From Candidatus Nanopelagicales bacterium (lineage in GTDB: Bacteria > Actinomycetota > Actinomycetes > S36-B12 > UBA10799): a stretch of DNA of 32,089 nucleotides. Under the pieces are notes generated by a model. It saw only the letters and a list, made by a program, of their open reading frames with translations, was not told where the DNA came from and ran no database searches. Positions 23,395-30,938 of this stretch are shown in pieces. The stretch lies in the NCBI GenBank assembly GCA_030157755.1, contig JAOAUD010000013.1:1-32089 (forward strand), given 5' to 3'. Position 1 is the stretch's first letter. Each line of letters opens with the position of its first letter. The translations under genes were made by a program, and so were the position numbers.

Positions 23395-24411
23395 CTAGTC
23401 GGGTAACGAGTCTCGTTCGATCGCAATCAACTGCTGATCGGCGTGGGCCTTGCGGGCTTGAGCGGACTCGATCTCTGCGGTTGCTGAAGCAACTGCATCC
23501 GCCGCATGTTGTTTGGATGCTCCTACCTCAGCAAGAAGTGCGAGCGACCGGTTGATGGCTTCAGCGTCACGGTCAGCTGAGAGCCCCGGATAGGCGCGCA
23601 GCAGTGTGTAGGCGATCGGGTCGCCGGACTGGACCGCCTCGAGCTTCGACACGATCTCGGGTTCCACTCCGGCGATGTACAAGGACCTGGCGAAGACAGC
23701 GAGCCGTGATTGGGCCTGGTTAATTTCGAACTGCATCGCGTTGTACTTCGCAATGAGCTTCGCCTGCGCTTTGTGCGCGGCATCGAGCTTGGGGGTCGCC
23801 TGCGCCAACGCGACGTTTGCGTCCGTGATCGCCGACTCGGCCGACTTGCGCTTGGCATCGAATTCAGTCGCCCAGTCCAAGCAACCGCCAGATACTGAAG
23901 AGCCGCCGTCAAACTTGGTTCCCCAGGGCGACTGCGACACCGCCTCAAGCACTCCCGCAGCATCGTCGCCCGAGGAAAGCTCCGCGCGAATCGCATCGTA
24001 GAAACCGAGGCCAAGAGTCTTCAGGGTGGCATCAACACCGGTCTGCCAATCCGGATAGTTTCGTACTCCAACTGAGTTGAAGATCGAATCCCCTGGCATT
24101 GACTGAGTGGTGTTGATGGGATTGAAGCGCGATGCCCCGCTGACGAAGTGCCCGCCCTCGGCAGCTTCCCACGCCATCATGGCGCACACGTTGCTTCCGG
24201 ATACCGGCCATTGACCTTGACGTAGGAGTGCGACAGCAAACTGCGCTGGGCTGTCAATCTGCAGCGGGGTCGCTTGAGCGGATGCCTGCGGAGTTGGTGT
24301 CACCTTGCCCGGGGCGGAGGCAGCCGTAGCGCTTGAGAGTGCCCCCGTTGACAACATGGCCACGCCTGCCACCCCAACAGCGAAGGCACGGATGCGCGTA
24401 ATTCGCCTCAA
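23395..24411 (-). CDS. Secreted protein with lysozyme-like domain and C-terminal coiled coil
   Basis: This is an exported 338-residue protein. A basic start (MRRITRIR), a hydrophobic core (AFAVGVAGVAMLSTGAL) and an Ala-rich cleavage region near residues 28-33 form the signal peptide. Residues about 60-180 look like a lysozyme-like or glycosaminidase-like fold: AMMAWEAAEGGHFVSGASRFNPINT, SVGVRNYPDWQTGVDATLKTL and YDAIRAEL. The E in AWEAAEGG is the candidate catalytic acid. The rest, from about 195 on, is long alanine/glutamate/lysine-rich coiled coil (AIRS-type heptads such as KSAESAITDANVALAQATPKL). It probably binds or trims cell-wall peptidoglycan. The start is TTG 24411 with an excellent GGAGGT site four bases upstream. 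The domain assignment is by pattern and not certain. Confidence 0.68.
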   Translation of the reverse strand: MRRITRIRAFAVGVAGVAMLSTGALSSATAASAPGKVTPTPQASAQATPLQIDSPAQFAVALLRQGQWPVSGSNVCAMMAWEAAEGGHFVSGASRFNPINTTQSMPGDSIFNSVGVRNYPDWQTGVDATLKTLGLGFYDAIRAELSSGDDAAGVLEAVSQSPWGTKFDGGSSVSGGCLDWATEFDAKRKSAESAITDANVALAQATPKLDAAHKAQAKLIAKYNAMQFEINQAQSRLAVFARSLYIAGVEPEIVSKLEAVQSGDPIAYTLLRAYPGLSADRDAEAINRSLALLAEVGASKQHAADAVASATAEIESAQARKAHADQQLIAIERDSLPD

Positions 24412-24578
24412 CGTGACCTCCCTCCACTGCCGTGATAACCAGTTCTCGTCCCTAGGATCATCAACCTAGCCATCGTAAGTAAGTTCCGTAACTGATGGGT
24501 GCTGAGAAGTCAGTACGCAAGAATCGATCTAATCCGCAGGACCGCCTGCTTGCGCCAGGGATTTGGAGACCACCGCAG

Positions 24579-25442
24579 ATGCCCGAGATTCTGTGCGTCG
24601 GACTCACCACTGTTGATGTGACTTATCAACTCACGGCGCAAGCCGCTGCGGGGAAGAAGACCCAAGCCCAGGGTGCGACGCTGGCCTTCGGTGGGCCCGC
24701 TGCGAATGCGGCAGCCGCGGCCGCGACGCTCGGTTCAGACGTGACGTTATGCACAACCTTCGGACAGGGCCCTTTGTCCGAGTTCGCTGTGGCAGAGCTT
24801 GGCGCCGCGGAGGTCAAGCTCGTGGCGGCGGAATCAACCGGGCAACTTCCGATCTCCTGCGTCACGCTGACTCCAGACGGTGGCCGCACGGTGGTCTCAG
24901 CCAACGGAATTGGTGTCAGCCCGACTCCCCCAACTGAGCTCGCGGCGATCGCCAGCGCCAGCAAAGTGGTGCTGGTCGACGGGCATTACCCCGACTTGGC
25001 GATGTCAGCGCTAACGAACGCGCGCGCTGCTGGTGCAACAACAGTGATCGATCTCGGCAGTTGGAAGCATGCGCTCACGAGGCTCCTGCCTGCGTGCACA
25101 GTGGCAATAGCCTCAGCAGACTTCACCGTGCCGACTCCAGATCTGTTCGAGTACCTGTTGGCGGCAGGTCCGGAATTTGTTGCAGTGACCGATGGCGGCC
25201 GCGACATAACTTGGCAAGATTCGTCCGGGAACTCTGGCCGGATCGCTGTCCCGCAGGTTGCTGCCATCGATTCAAATGGCGCCGGCGACATCCTTCACGG
25301 GGCCTTCGCATCTCTTCTGGCGGTTCATGGCGACATCGTCGAGTGCCTCACGCAGGCCGCCGCGATAGCCAGCGCTAGCTGCACAGTCCTGGGCGCCCGG
25401 ATTCCCGCGCCTGCTGCCGCGAACCTTGGGCGGCGTCAGTGA
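24579..25442 (+). CDS. PfkB-family carbohydrate kinase
   Basis: This is a ribokinase-fold sugar kinase of about 287 residues. ATG 24579 (MPEILCVGLTTVDV) is chosen because GGAG lies ten bases upstream and the family starts there; the ORF-track ATG 24495 adds 28 charged residues with no family match. PfkB signature 1 is FGGPAANAAAAAATLG (about 37-52). Signature 2 is IDSNGAGDILHGAF, with the anion-hole glycines and catalytic Asp237; Asn replaces the more common Thr/Gly next to the GAGD core. Substrate specificity is not evident; ribose, fructose, adenosine or sulfosugar kinases share the fold. It overlaps the TauE/SafE gene by one base at TGATG. Confidence 0.9.
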   Translation: MPEILCVGLTTVDVTYQLTAQAAAGKKTQAQGATLAFGGPAANAAAAAATLGSDVTLCTTFGQGPLSEFAVAELGAAEVKLVAAESTGQLPISCVTLTPDGGRTVVSANGIGVSPTPPTELAAIASASKVVLVDGHYPDLAMSALTNARAAGATTVIDLGSWKHALTRLLPACTVAIASADFTVPTPDLFEYLLAAGPEFVAVTDGGRDITWQDSSGNSGRIAVPQVAAIDSNGAGDILHGAFASLLAVHGDIVECLTQAAAIASASCTVLGARIPAPAAANLGRRQ

Positions 25443-26200
25443 TGACCATCGCACTCTTGATCTCGGTAGCCCTGCTCGCCGGGATCTTCGCCGGTCTCAC
25501 CGGTGCGGGTGGTGGACTGATTCTGGTTCCACTGCTGGTGTTCATGGGCTATTCGGCCCTCGAATCCGTCGCCACCAGCAACATCGCGGTCATGATTTCG
25601 GCAATCTCGGCAACAGTGATGAACTCACGAGACCACGACCTTCCGTGGCGGCGAATTCTGCTCCTTGCGTTACCGGCACTGATTCTTGCGCCGGTGGGTG
25701 CGATCATCGCCAGTCGCACCCCAGAGATCGCACTCTTGATTGCGTTCTGTGCCCTCAACATCGTCAACATCTACCTACTCGGCAAACGATCACGGCTCGC
25801 AGACACAACTGATGCGACCGACGTCGGGAATGTCGCCACCAAAGTTGTAGCGGTCGGCGGCTCCGGTGGACTGCTGGCAGGACTCTTCGGTGTGGGCGGC
25901 GGATTGGTCATGGTGCCCCTGCAGGTCCAATGGCTCGCGACACCGATTCAGGCAGCAGCGAGGATCTCGCTGGCAGTGATCATCTTCTCGAGCATTGGGG
26001 CGATCTTTGGCCACGGGGTTGCCGGGGACAACGCGTTGTTCTGGACCACCGGGTTGATCTTGGGCATCGGTGGAGTGGTCGGAGCACCCATCGGCGCCCG
26101 CATTCTGAGCCGAATTTCTCAGCGAACCTCAACAATTATCTTTCAACTGACCCTGGTTGCCGTCACAATCAGTCTGTTGGTCAAGATCTTCACTCACTAA
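25442..26200 (+). CDS. TSUP family transporter (TauE/SafE sulfite exporter family)
   Basis: This membrane protein of about 252 residues has eight predicted helices and the duplicated glycine-rich motifs of the family: FAGLTGAGGGLILVPLL near the N terminus and LAGLFGVGGGLVMVPLQ in the second half. ATG 25442 overlaps the PfkB stop (TGATG); GTG 25439 directly before it is equally possible. Family members export or import sulfite, organosulfonates or related anions; the substrate here is unknown. Coupling to a sugar kinase hints at a shared catabolic or detoxification unit. Its stop TAA is followed in the same frame by the FasR coding sequence. Confidence 0.9.
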   Translation: MTIALLISVALLAGIFAGLTGAGGGLILVPLLVFMGYSALESVATSNIAVMISAISATVMNSRDHDLPWRRILLLALPALILAPVGAIIASRTPEIALLIAFCALNIVNIYLLGKRSRLADTTDATDVGNVATKVVAVGGSGGLLAGLFGVGGGLVMVPLQVQWLATPIQAAARISLAVIIFSSIGAIFGHGVAGDNALFWTTGLILGIGGVVGAPIGARILSRISQRTSTIIFQLTLVAVTISLLVKIFTH

Positions 26201-26216
26201 CCCTCGTTCACTCACC

Positions 26217-26221
26217 GGAGG
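26217..26221 (+). promoter_or_regulatory. Shine-Dalgarno GGAGG that places the FasR start at ATC 26228
   Basis: GGAGG is followed by six bases (CAACAA) and then ATC AGC GCA in the FasR frame. No ATG, GTG or TTG lies at a proper distance in any frame. It therefore points to ATC 26228 as the start, as discussed under the FasR gene. Confidence 0.6.
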
Positions 26222-26227
26222 CAACAA

Positions 26228-27406
26228 ATCAGCGCATCAAGACGCGAACACGCGAGCACCATTCGCAGTGTCGAGAAGCGCCGTGGCGAACTACGCGATG
26301 CCTCCATGGCGCGCCTGCGCGAACTCGAATGGTTCGACGGTTTGTCGGATGACGCGCAAGGCTGGGTCAGCGAGGTCGTCGATGCTGGCATTGCTCGGTT
26401 CCTGGTGTGGCTCAACAACCCAGAAGAGCCGCTACTCGCGTCCAATACCGGTCTGGGTTCTGTGCCGACCGCCGCCGCTCATGCGGTCTCGTTGGGTCAG
26501 ACAGTCGAACTGATCAGCACGGGTCTCGAGGCAATCGAACCCGTCGCTGCCACGATGGCCGCGAAAGGCGATGAGGAATGGCTCCTGCAACAAATCGCCA
26601 AGTACGGTCGTGAGATCGCATTTGCCGCCGCACTGGTCTACGCACGAGTTGCCGAACAGCAAGGTGCACGAACCGCCCGCCAGAGTTCAGGTCTGGTGGA
26701 CGCCCTCATCACCGGCAGATCAGCCGCAGCTATCGAGCTACTAGCAAGCCGCGTTGGGTTTGCCCCTGCGGCTCCGGTGCGAGTTGCAGCCTGCGTACCC
26801 ACCCAAGATCCGCAGCTCGCCCTTGCCGAAATTGAACGGGCCGCACGCAAACTCGACCGTCATGTGGTCACCGCGCTGCATGAGGGGCTCGTCGTGGCGA
26901 TCTGGGCGACCCGGAGTCGAGAACATCCACTGACCGTCGCACGCCAGTTGTTCGGGCCACACGCGTCGGCCGTGGTGGCAGGCCCGACCGAATCCATCGT
27001 TGCTGCTGGCCCCGCACTGCGCCGTGCCATGGCTGGACTGGCGGCGAGGCCCGCGCGCCCGAGTAACCGGGAGGTCCTTGAGGCAAGCGATCTGCTGCCG
27101 GAACGAGCCCTCATCGGCGAACTAGCTGCCCAGGATGAATTGGTCGAACGTTGTTACGCCCGCCTGAATGGCAGTGGCACCGGATTGCTCGAGACAGTTG
27201 ATGTCATGTTCGACAACCAAGGCGTTCTTGAACAGGCCGCGAAGGCCCTGCCTGTCCACGTCAATACCCTGCGGTACCGGATCGACCGCATCGCCGAACT
27301 GACCGGTTTCGACCTTCGCGACAGCCGTGGTGCTTTTGCAATCTTCACCGGGGTGAGCCTCGGAAGGATGCGCGAAGCCACCGGCGCGGCACCCATCGAT
27401 TTGTAG
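26228..27406 (+). CDS. fasR: PucR-type fatty acid biosynthesis regulator FasR (MabR ortholog)
   Basis: This DNA-binding protein with a PucR-type C-terminal helix-turn-helix (QAAKALPVHVNTLRYRIDRIAELTGFDL) controls fatty-acid synthesis genes. In Streptomyces (FasR) and Mycobacterium (MabR) the gene stands directly before fabD, as here. The middle carries a GGDEF-like/PucR linker region and the N terminus a helical ligand-binding part. The ORF track starts at ATG 26306, but the frame is open upstream to 26201, and the preceding residues (STIRSVEKRRGELRDASMARL) resemble, from memory, the N terminus of FasR proteins. GGAGG at 26217-26221 is ideally spaced for codon 26228, which is ATC where ATG would be expected. 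Either a near-cognate start is used or the base is mutated; the conventional alternative is 26306. Confidence 0.85.
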   Translation: MSASRREHASTIRSVEKRRGELRDASMARLRELEWFDGLSDDAQGWVSEVVDAGIARFLVWLNNPEEPLLASNTGLGSVPTAAAHAVSLGQTVELISTGLEAIEPVAATMAAKGDEEWLLQQIAKYGREIAFAAALVYARVAEQQGARTARQSSGLVDALITGRSAAAIELLASRVGFAPAAPVRVAACVPTQDPQLALAEIERAARKLDRHVVTALHEGLVVAIWATRSREHPLTVARQLFGPHASAVVAGPTESIVAAGPALRRAMAGLAARPARPSNREVLEASDLLPERALIGELAAQDELVERCYARLNGSGTGLLETVDVMFDNQGVLEQAAKALPVHVNTLRYRIDRIAELTGFDLRDSRGAFAIFTGVSLGRMREATGAAPIDL

Positions 27407-27410
27407 GAAT

Positions 27411-27440
27411 CCTCCAAAGACCTCGCCGGATCTTCGGAGG
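27411..27440. other. Long inverted repeat between fasR and fabD
   Basis: CCTCCAAAGA and TCTTCGGAGG pair over ten bases with one mismatch around a ten-base loop, starting five bases after the fasR stop. No T-tract follows, so a classical terminator is doubtful. It could be a weak terminator, an RNA stability element, or the operator through which FasR acts on the fab promoter. Confidence 0.45.
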
Positions 27441-27485
27441 GGTTGCTAGACGACAAACTGGCCCGGCCGCCCGCAACATTGAGAT

Positions 27486-28421
27486 GTGCTCATATTCATC
27501 TCGCCCGGCCAGGGCGCTCAACGGCCCGGAATGCTTGCGCCTTGGTTAGCCGATCCAACGGCCAGGGAGCAGCTCGAATCCCTCGATGCCTGCGTTGAAT
27601 TCGACCTCCTCGACGCGGGAACGACGTGGGATGCCGACCGCATTCGCGACACTCGCATCGCCCAACCGTTGATCTTCGCCACCTCACTCGTGTCTGCCTA
27701 CGCGGCGCTTACGGCTCACGCAAAGCCTGCTGCGGTAACCGGCCACAGCGTTGGTGAATGGTGTTCTGCCGTGTTGGCTGGGGTTCTCACCGCCACTGAC
27801 GCGATGACGCTTGTTGCAGCGCGCGGCAACGCGATGGCGTTGGCCTGCGAAGAGGAACCGACAGGACTGTGTGCCGTGCTCGGTGGCGATCAAGAGGAGG
27901 TCAACGAGGCAGCCACAGCACGCGGCCTCGCGCTGGCCAATAACAACGGACCAGGCCAACTGGTCTTCGGCGGAACCCGCGAACAACTCGATTCGTTCGC
28001 CGCTAGTCCACCGGCGAAGGCTCGGATTCGTTCCCTCGAAGTTGCCGGTGCTTTCCACACAGAGGCCATGCATCCGGCGGTTGCGCAGGTCAGTGAGGTC
28101 GCTGCGACATACGCCGTCAATGATGCCGACATCCCATTGATTTCGAATCGCGACGGCTCGATGGTCACCAACGGCCGCCAAATCCTTGATCGCCTTGTGG
28201 ATCAGATCGCCCTGCCGGTGCGGTGGGACCTCGTCATGGAAACCATGACCGCGATCGAAACGACTGTGGCAATCGAGACCTGCCCTTCCGGGACGCTCAG
28301 CGGAATCCTGCGGCGCAACGTGAAGTCGGTGACAACGCGGACCGTCGACACCCCGCAGGACGCACAAGCACTGCTGACAACTGATCTACGAACCAGCGAA
28401 CTCACGGGGGCACATCGATGA
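27486..28421 (+). CDS. fabD: Malonyl CoA-acyl carrier protein transacylase
   Basis: This enzyme moves the malonyl group from CoA to acyl carrier protein, the entry step of type II fatty-acid synthesis. The 311-residue protein starts with FISPGQGAQRPGM, has the nucleophile motif GHSVGEWCSA (Ser88), Arg in the AARGNAM segment that holds the malonyl carboxylate, and the catalytic histidine in VAGAFHTEAM (His191). All key residues are present. GTG 27486 is used; there is no strong ribosome binding site, and CAACAT six bases upstream could be a -10 box of a leaderless fab transcript. Its stop overlaps the fabH start (ATGA). It is the first gene of fabD-fabH-acpP-fabF-accD. Confidence 0.96.
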   Translation: MLIFISPGQGAQRPGMLAPWLADPTAREQLESLDACVEFDLLDAGTTWDADRIRDTRIAQPLIFATSLVSAYAALTAHAKPAAVTGHSVGEWCSAVLAGVLTATDAMTLVAARGNAMALACEEEPTGLCAVLGGDQEEVNEAATARGLALANNNGPGQLVFGGTREQLDSFAASPPAKARIRSLEVAGAFHTEAMHPAVAQVSEVAATYAVNDADIPLISNRDGSMVTNGRQILDRLVDQIALPVRWDLVMETMTAIETTVAIETCPSGTLSGILRRNVKSVTTRTVDTPQDAQALLTTDLRTSELTGAHR

Positions 28422-29362
28422 ACGGCGCAAAGATTCTCTCAATCGCGGCACAACGCCCGGCTCGCACGATGTCGAACGACGAACTACCGGGCAAGTTCGA
28501 CATCGACGACGCCTGGATTCAATCCCGCACTGGAATCGCAACTCGAGGTGTCGCCAACGTTGAGGAAACCTTGGTCGAGATGTCGGCTGGCGCTGCCAGC
28601 AAGGCCATTGCGGAAGCAGGTATCGATCCTGCGACCATCGACCTCACAATCGTCGCCACCTCGTCGAATCCGATCACCACACCAGGGATTGCTCCCCCGC
28701 TGACAGATCGCTTGGGTCTGACGTCCGGCGCCTTCGACATCATGGCTGCTTGCGCAGGATTCTGCTATAGCGTGAATGTTGCCGCCGATTCGATCCGCGC
28801 AGGTAGCGCTCGCAACGTCCTTGTTGTCGGGGCCGAACGCATCACGGACCGCATGGACTGGAACGACCGCAATACGTGCTACCTCTTCGGAGACGGCGCG
28901 GGTGCAGCCATCATCTCGGCAACCGACGTTGACGATGACGGCATCGGCCCAGTGGTGTGGGGCAGCGATGGCGCGCTTGCTGACTACATTGCGCAGCCGA
29001 TGGACAGCCCCTACCTGCAAATGGATGGCCAAGCTGTCTTCAAGTGGGCAATCACCGAACTTGCAGGATTCGCACGAGAAGCCTGCGAGAAGGCGGGCAT
29101 CGAGCCAAAGGATCTCGCTGCATTCGTTCCCCACCAAGCCAACCTGCGCATCGTCGAATCGGTCGCGCGCAACCTCGGTGTCGGCGAATCGACAGTGGTC
29201 GCCGACGACGTGCGCTACTCCGGCAACACCTCGGCGGCCAGCATCCCTCTCGCGATTTCACGCATGAAGGAAGAGGGTCGCATCCAGTCCGGTGACTCCA
29301 CCCTGCTCATCGGCTTCGGGTCAGGAATGACTTGGGCATCGCAGGTCATCCGCTGCCCGTAG
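28418..29362 (+). CDS. fabH: 3-oxoacyl-ACP synthase III (beta-ketoacyl-ACP synthase III)
   Basis: FabH condenses an acyl-CoA primer with malonyl-ACP to begin each fatty acid. In the 314-residue protein the catalytic triad is intact: Cys112 in MAACAGFCYS, His239 in FVPHQAN and Asn270 in YSGNTSAAS. The N-terminal IQSRTGIATR and the C-terminal GFGSGMTWAS are standard. Actinobacterial FabH often accepts branched primers, but that cannot be read here. ATG 28418 overlaps the fabD stop as ATGA. The acyl carrier protein follows after about 50 bases, where an AT-rich stretch and its own GGAG site precede it, allowing stronger translation of the carrier. Confidence 0.96.
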   Translation: MNGAKILSIAAQRPARTMSNDELPGKFDIDDAWIQSRTGIATRGVANVEETLVEMSAGAASKAIAEAGIDPATIDLTIVATSSNPITTPGIAPPLTDRLGLTSGAFDIMAACAGFCYSVNVAADSIRAGSARNVLVVGAERITDRMDWNDRNTCYLFGDGAGAAIISATDVDDDGIGPVVWGSDGALADYIAQPMDSPYLQMDGQAVFKWAITELAGFAREACEKAGIEPKDLAAFVPHQANLRIVESVARNLGVGESTVVADDVRYSGNTSAASIPLAISRMKEEGRIQSGDSTLLIGFGSGMTWASQVIRCP

Positions 29363-29415
29363 ATCAATCACTTCACATCTTCGTACGTTCAACAACCAAC
29401 CAATTGGAGAAACAA

Positions 29416-29694
29416 ATGTCAGACATCAACCTCACCGACAGCACGACGGTCCTCGCCACCCTCACCGAGGTCATCGAAGAGATCGCCGGTCCGCGTTCGG
29501 TCGCCATCACTCGCGAAGCCGCGTTCGACGCTGACCTCGGCCTCGACTCGCTGACGATGGTCGAGATCATCGTCGTCGCTGAAGAACGCTTCGACATCAA
29601 GATTCCGGACTCCGCGTTTGCCGAAATGACCACTGTGGGCGAAGCCGTCGACTTCATCACCGACTCGGTGAAGGCTGCAAAGGCATCAGCATGA
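29416..29694 (+). CDS. acpP: Acyl carrier protein
   Basis: This small acidic carrier of 92 residues holds the growing acyl chain on phosphopantetheine. The attachment motif is DLGLDSLTMVEI, with Ser45 as the modified residue. Helix II and III features (EERFDIKIPDS and TVGEAVDFI) follow as usual. The real start is ATG 29416 with TTGGAGA about five bases upstream; the ORF-track start at 29332 lies inside fabH. The stop TGA overlaps the ATG of fabF. The lysine/alanine tail (KAAKASA) slightly extends the family length of about 78. Confidence 0.95.
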   Translation: MSDINLTDSTTVLATLTEVIEEIAGPRSVAITREAAFDADLGLDSLTMVEIIVVAEERFDIKIPDSAFAEMTTVGEAVDFITDSVKAAKASA

Positions 29695-30938
29695 CCAACT
29701 CCAACGATGCGGTGGTCGTGACGGGAATTGGCGCCACGACACCGCTCGGCGGAACTGCCCAGTCGAGTTGGCAACAACTGCTTGCCGGTGAGTCTGGGAT
29801 CAGCCAACTCACCGCCGACTGGGCCCGCGACCTGCCCGTGCGAATCGCGGGAGTCGCGGCGGTCGACCCCACGACCGAACTTGATCGAGTCCAGGCTCGA
29901 CGTTGGGATCGATCGCAGCAGTTCGCCGTGATTTCTGCGCGTGAAGCGTGGGCAGATGCGGGGCTTGTCGACTTCGACCAACCCGAACGGCTTGCTGTCG
30001 CGTTTGCATCGGGAATTGGCGGAGTAACCACCCTGCTTTCGTCCTACGACACACTCAATACGCGTGGTGCGAGCCGGATCTCACCGCTGGCCGTCACGAT
30101 GTTGATGCCTAACGGACCCGCGGCAGCGGTTGGCCTCGATCTGGGTGCACAAGCCGGCGTCCATACGCCTGTGAGTGCCTGTGCTTCGGGGGCCGAGGCC
30201 GTGTCACTCGGCCTGGATCTCATCGCTCTCGGCCGGGCAGATGTAGTTGTCTGCGGTGGCACTGAGGCAAGCGTGCATGCGCTTCCCATCGCCGGTTTCG
30301 CAGCGATGCGAGCACTCTCGACCCGAAATGACGAGCCACAGGCCGCGTCGCGACCGTACGACAAGGGCCGCGACGGCTTTGTCCTCGGTGAAGGCGCAGG
30401 AGCCCTAGTACTGGAACGTCGCAGCCACGCCATTGCCCGCGGAGCAACCATCTACGCCGAAGTTGCTGGCGCCGGTGTGACGTCAGATGCCTTCCACGTG
30501 GCGGCTCCCGATCCGGAGGGTCTTGGGGCCAGCCGCGCAATCTCGATCGCGTTGGCGAATGCAGGGGCGAGCGCGAGCGACGTCGTCCACATCAATGCCC
30601 ACGCCACGAGCACACCGGTTGGCGATGTAGCTGAGTCGGCCGCGCTTCACCGCGCACTCGGATCATCGGCCGATTCAATTGCGGTCAGCGCTACCAAGGC
30701 GTCAACGGGGCACCTGCTCGGAGCAGCAGGAGCAGTCGAAGCCGTCTTCAGCGTGCTTGCCCTCAAGGACGGCATCGCTCCCCCAACGCGGAACTTGGAT
30801 TCACAGGATGACGAGGTACACCTCGATGTCGTTCGAGTCGAGGGACGTCAGATCAACGGCGAAGGCATCGCACTGAGCACATCGTTCGGTTTTGGTGGCC
30901 ACAACGTTGCGTTGGCATTCCGCGGTGATCGCGGATGA
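29691..30938 (+). CDS. fabF: 3-oxoacyl-ACP synthase II
   Basis: This condensing enzyme elongates acyl-ACP with malonyl-ACP. The 415-residue protein has the active-site Cys164 in VSACASGAEA, His304 in NAHATSTPVGD and His341 in TKASTGHLLGAAG, the complete Cys-His-His set of KAS I/II enzymes, plus the C-terminal SFGFGGHNVALAF. In mycobacteria the equivalent positions are kasA/kasB; a single copy is present here. ATG 29691 overlaps the acpP stop (ATGA), and its own stop overlaps the accD start in the same way, so the operon is tightly coupled. Confidence 0.96.
   Translation: MTNSNDAVVVTGIGATTPLGGTAQSSWQQLLAGESGISQLTADWARDLPVRIAGVAAVDPTTELDRVQARRWDRSQQFAVISAREAWADAGLVDFDQPERLAVAFASGIGGVTTLLSSYDTLNTRGASRISPLAVTMLMPNGPAAAVGLDLGAQAGVHTPVSACASGAEAVSLGLDLIALGRADVVVCGGTEASVHALPIAGFAAMRALSTRNDEPQAASRPYDKGRDGFVLGEGAGALVLERRSHAIARGATIYAEVAGAGVTSDAFHVAAPDPEGLGASRAISIALANAGASASDVVHINAHATSTPVGDVAESAALHRALGSSADSIAVSATKASTGHLLGAAGAVEAVFSVLALKDGIAPPTRNLDSQDDEVHLDVVRVEGRQINGEGIALSTSFGFGGHNVALAFRGDRG

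Noticed and set aside
24452-24469. CTAGG...CCTAG repeat between the lysozyme-like and PfkB genes as an operator
   Set aside because: Five-base arms are too short to separate from chance, and no regulator is nearby.
27684-28367. 227-residue minus-strand ORF
   Set aside because: Antisense to fabD, whose catalytic motifs are all intact.
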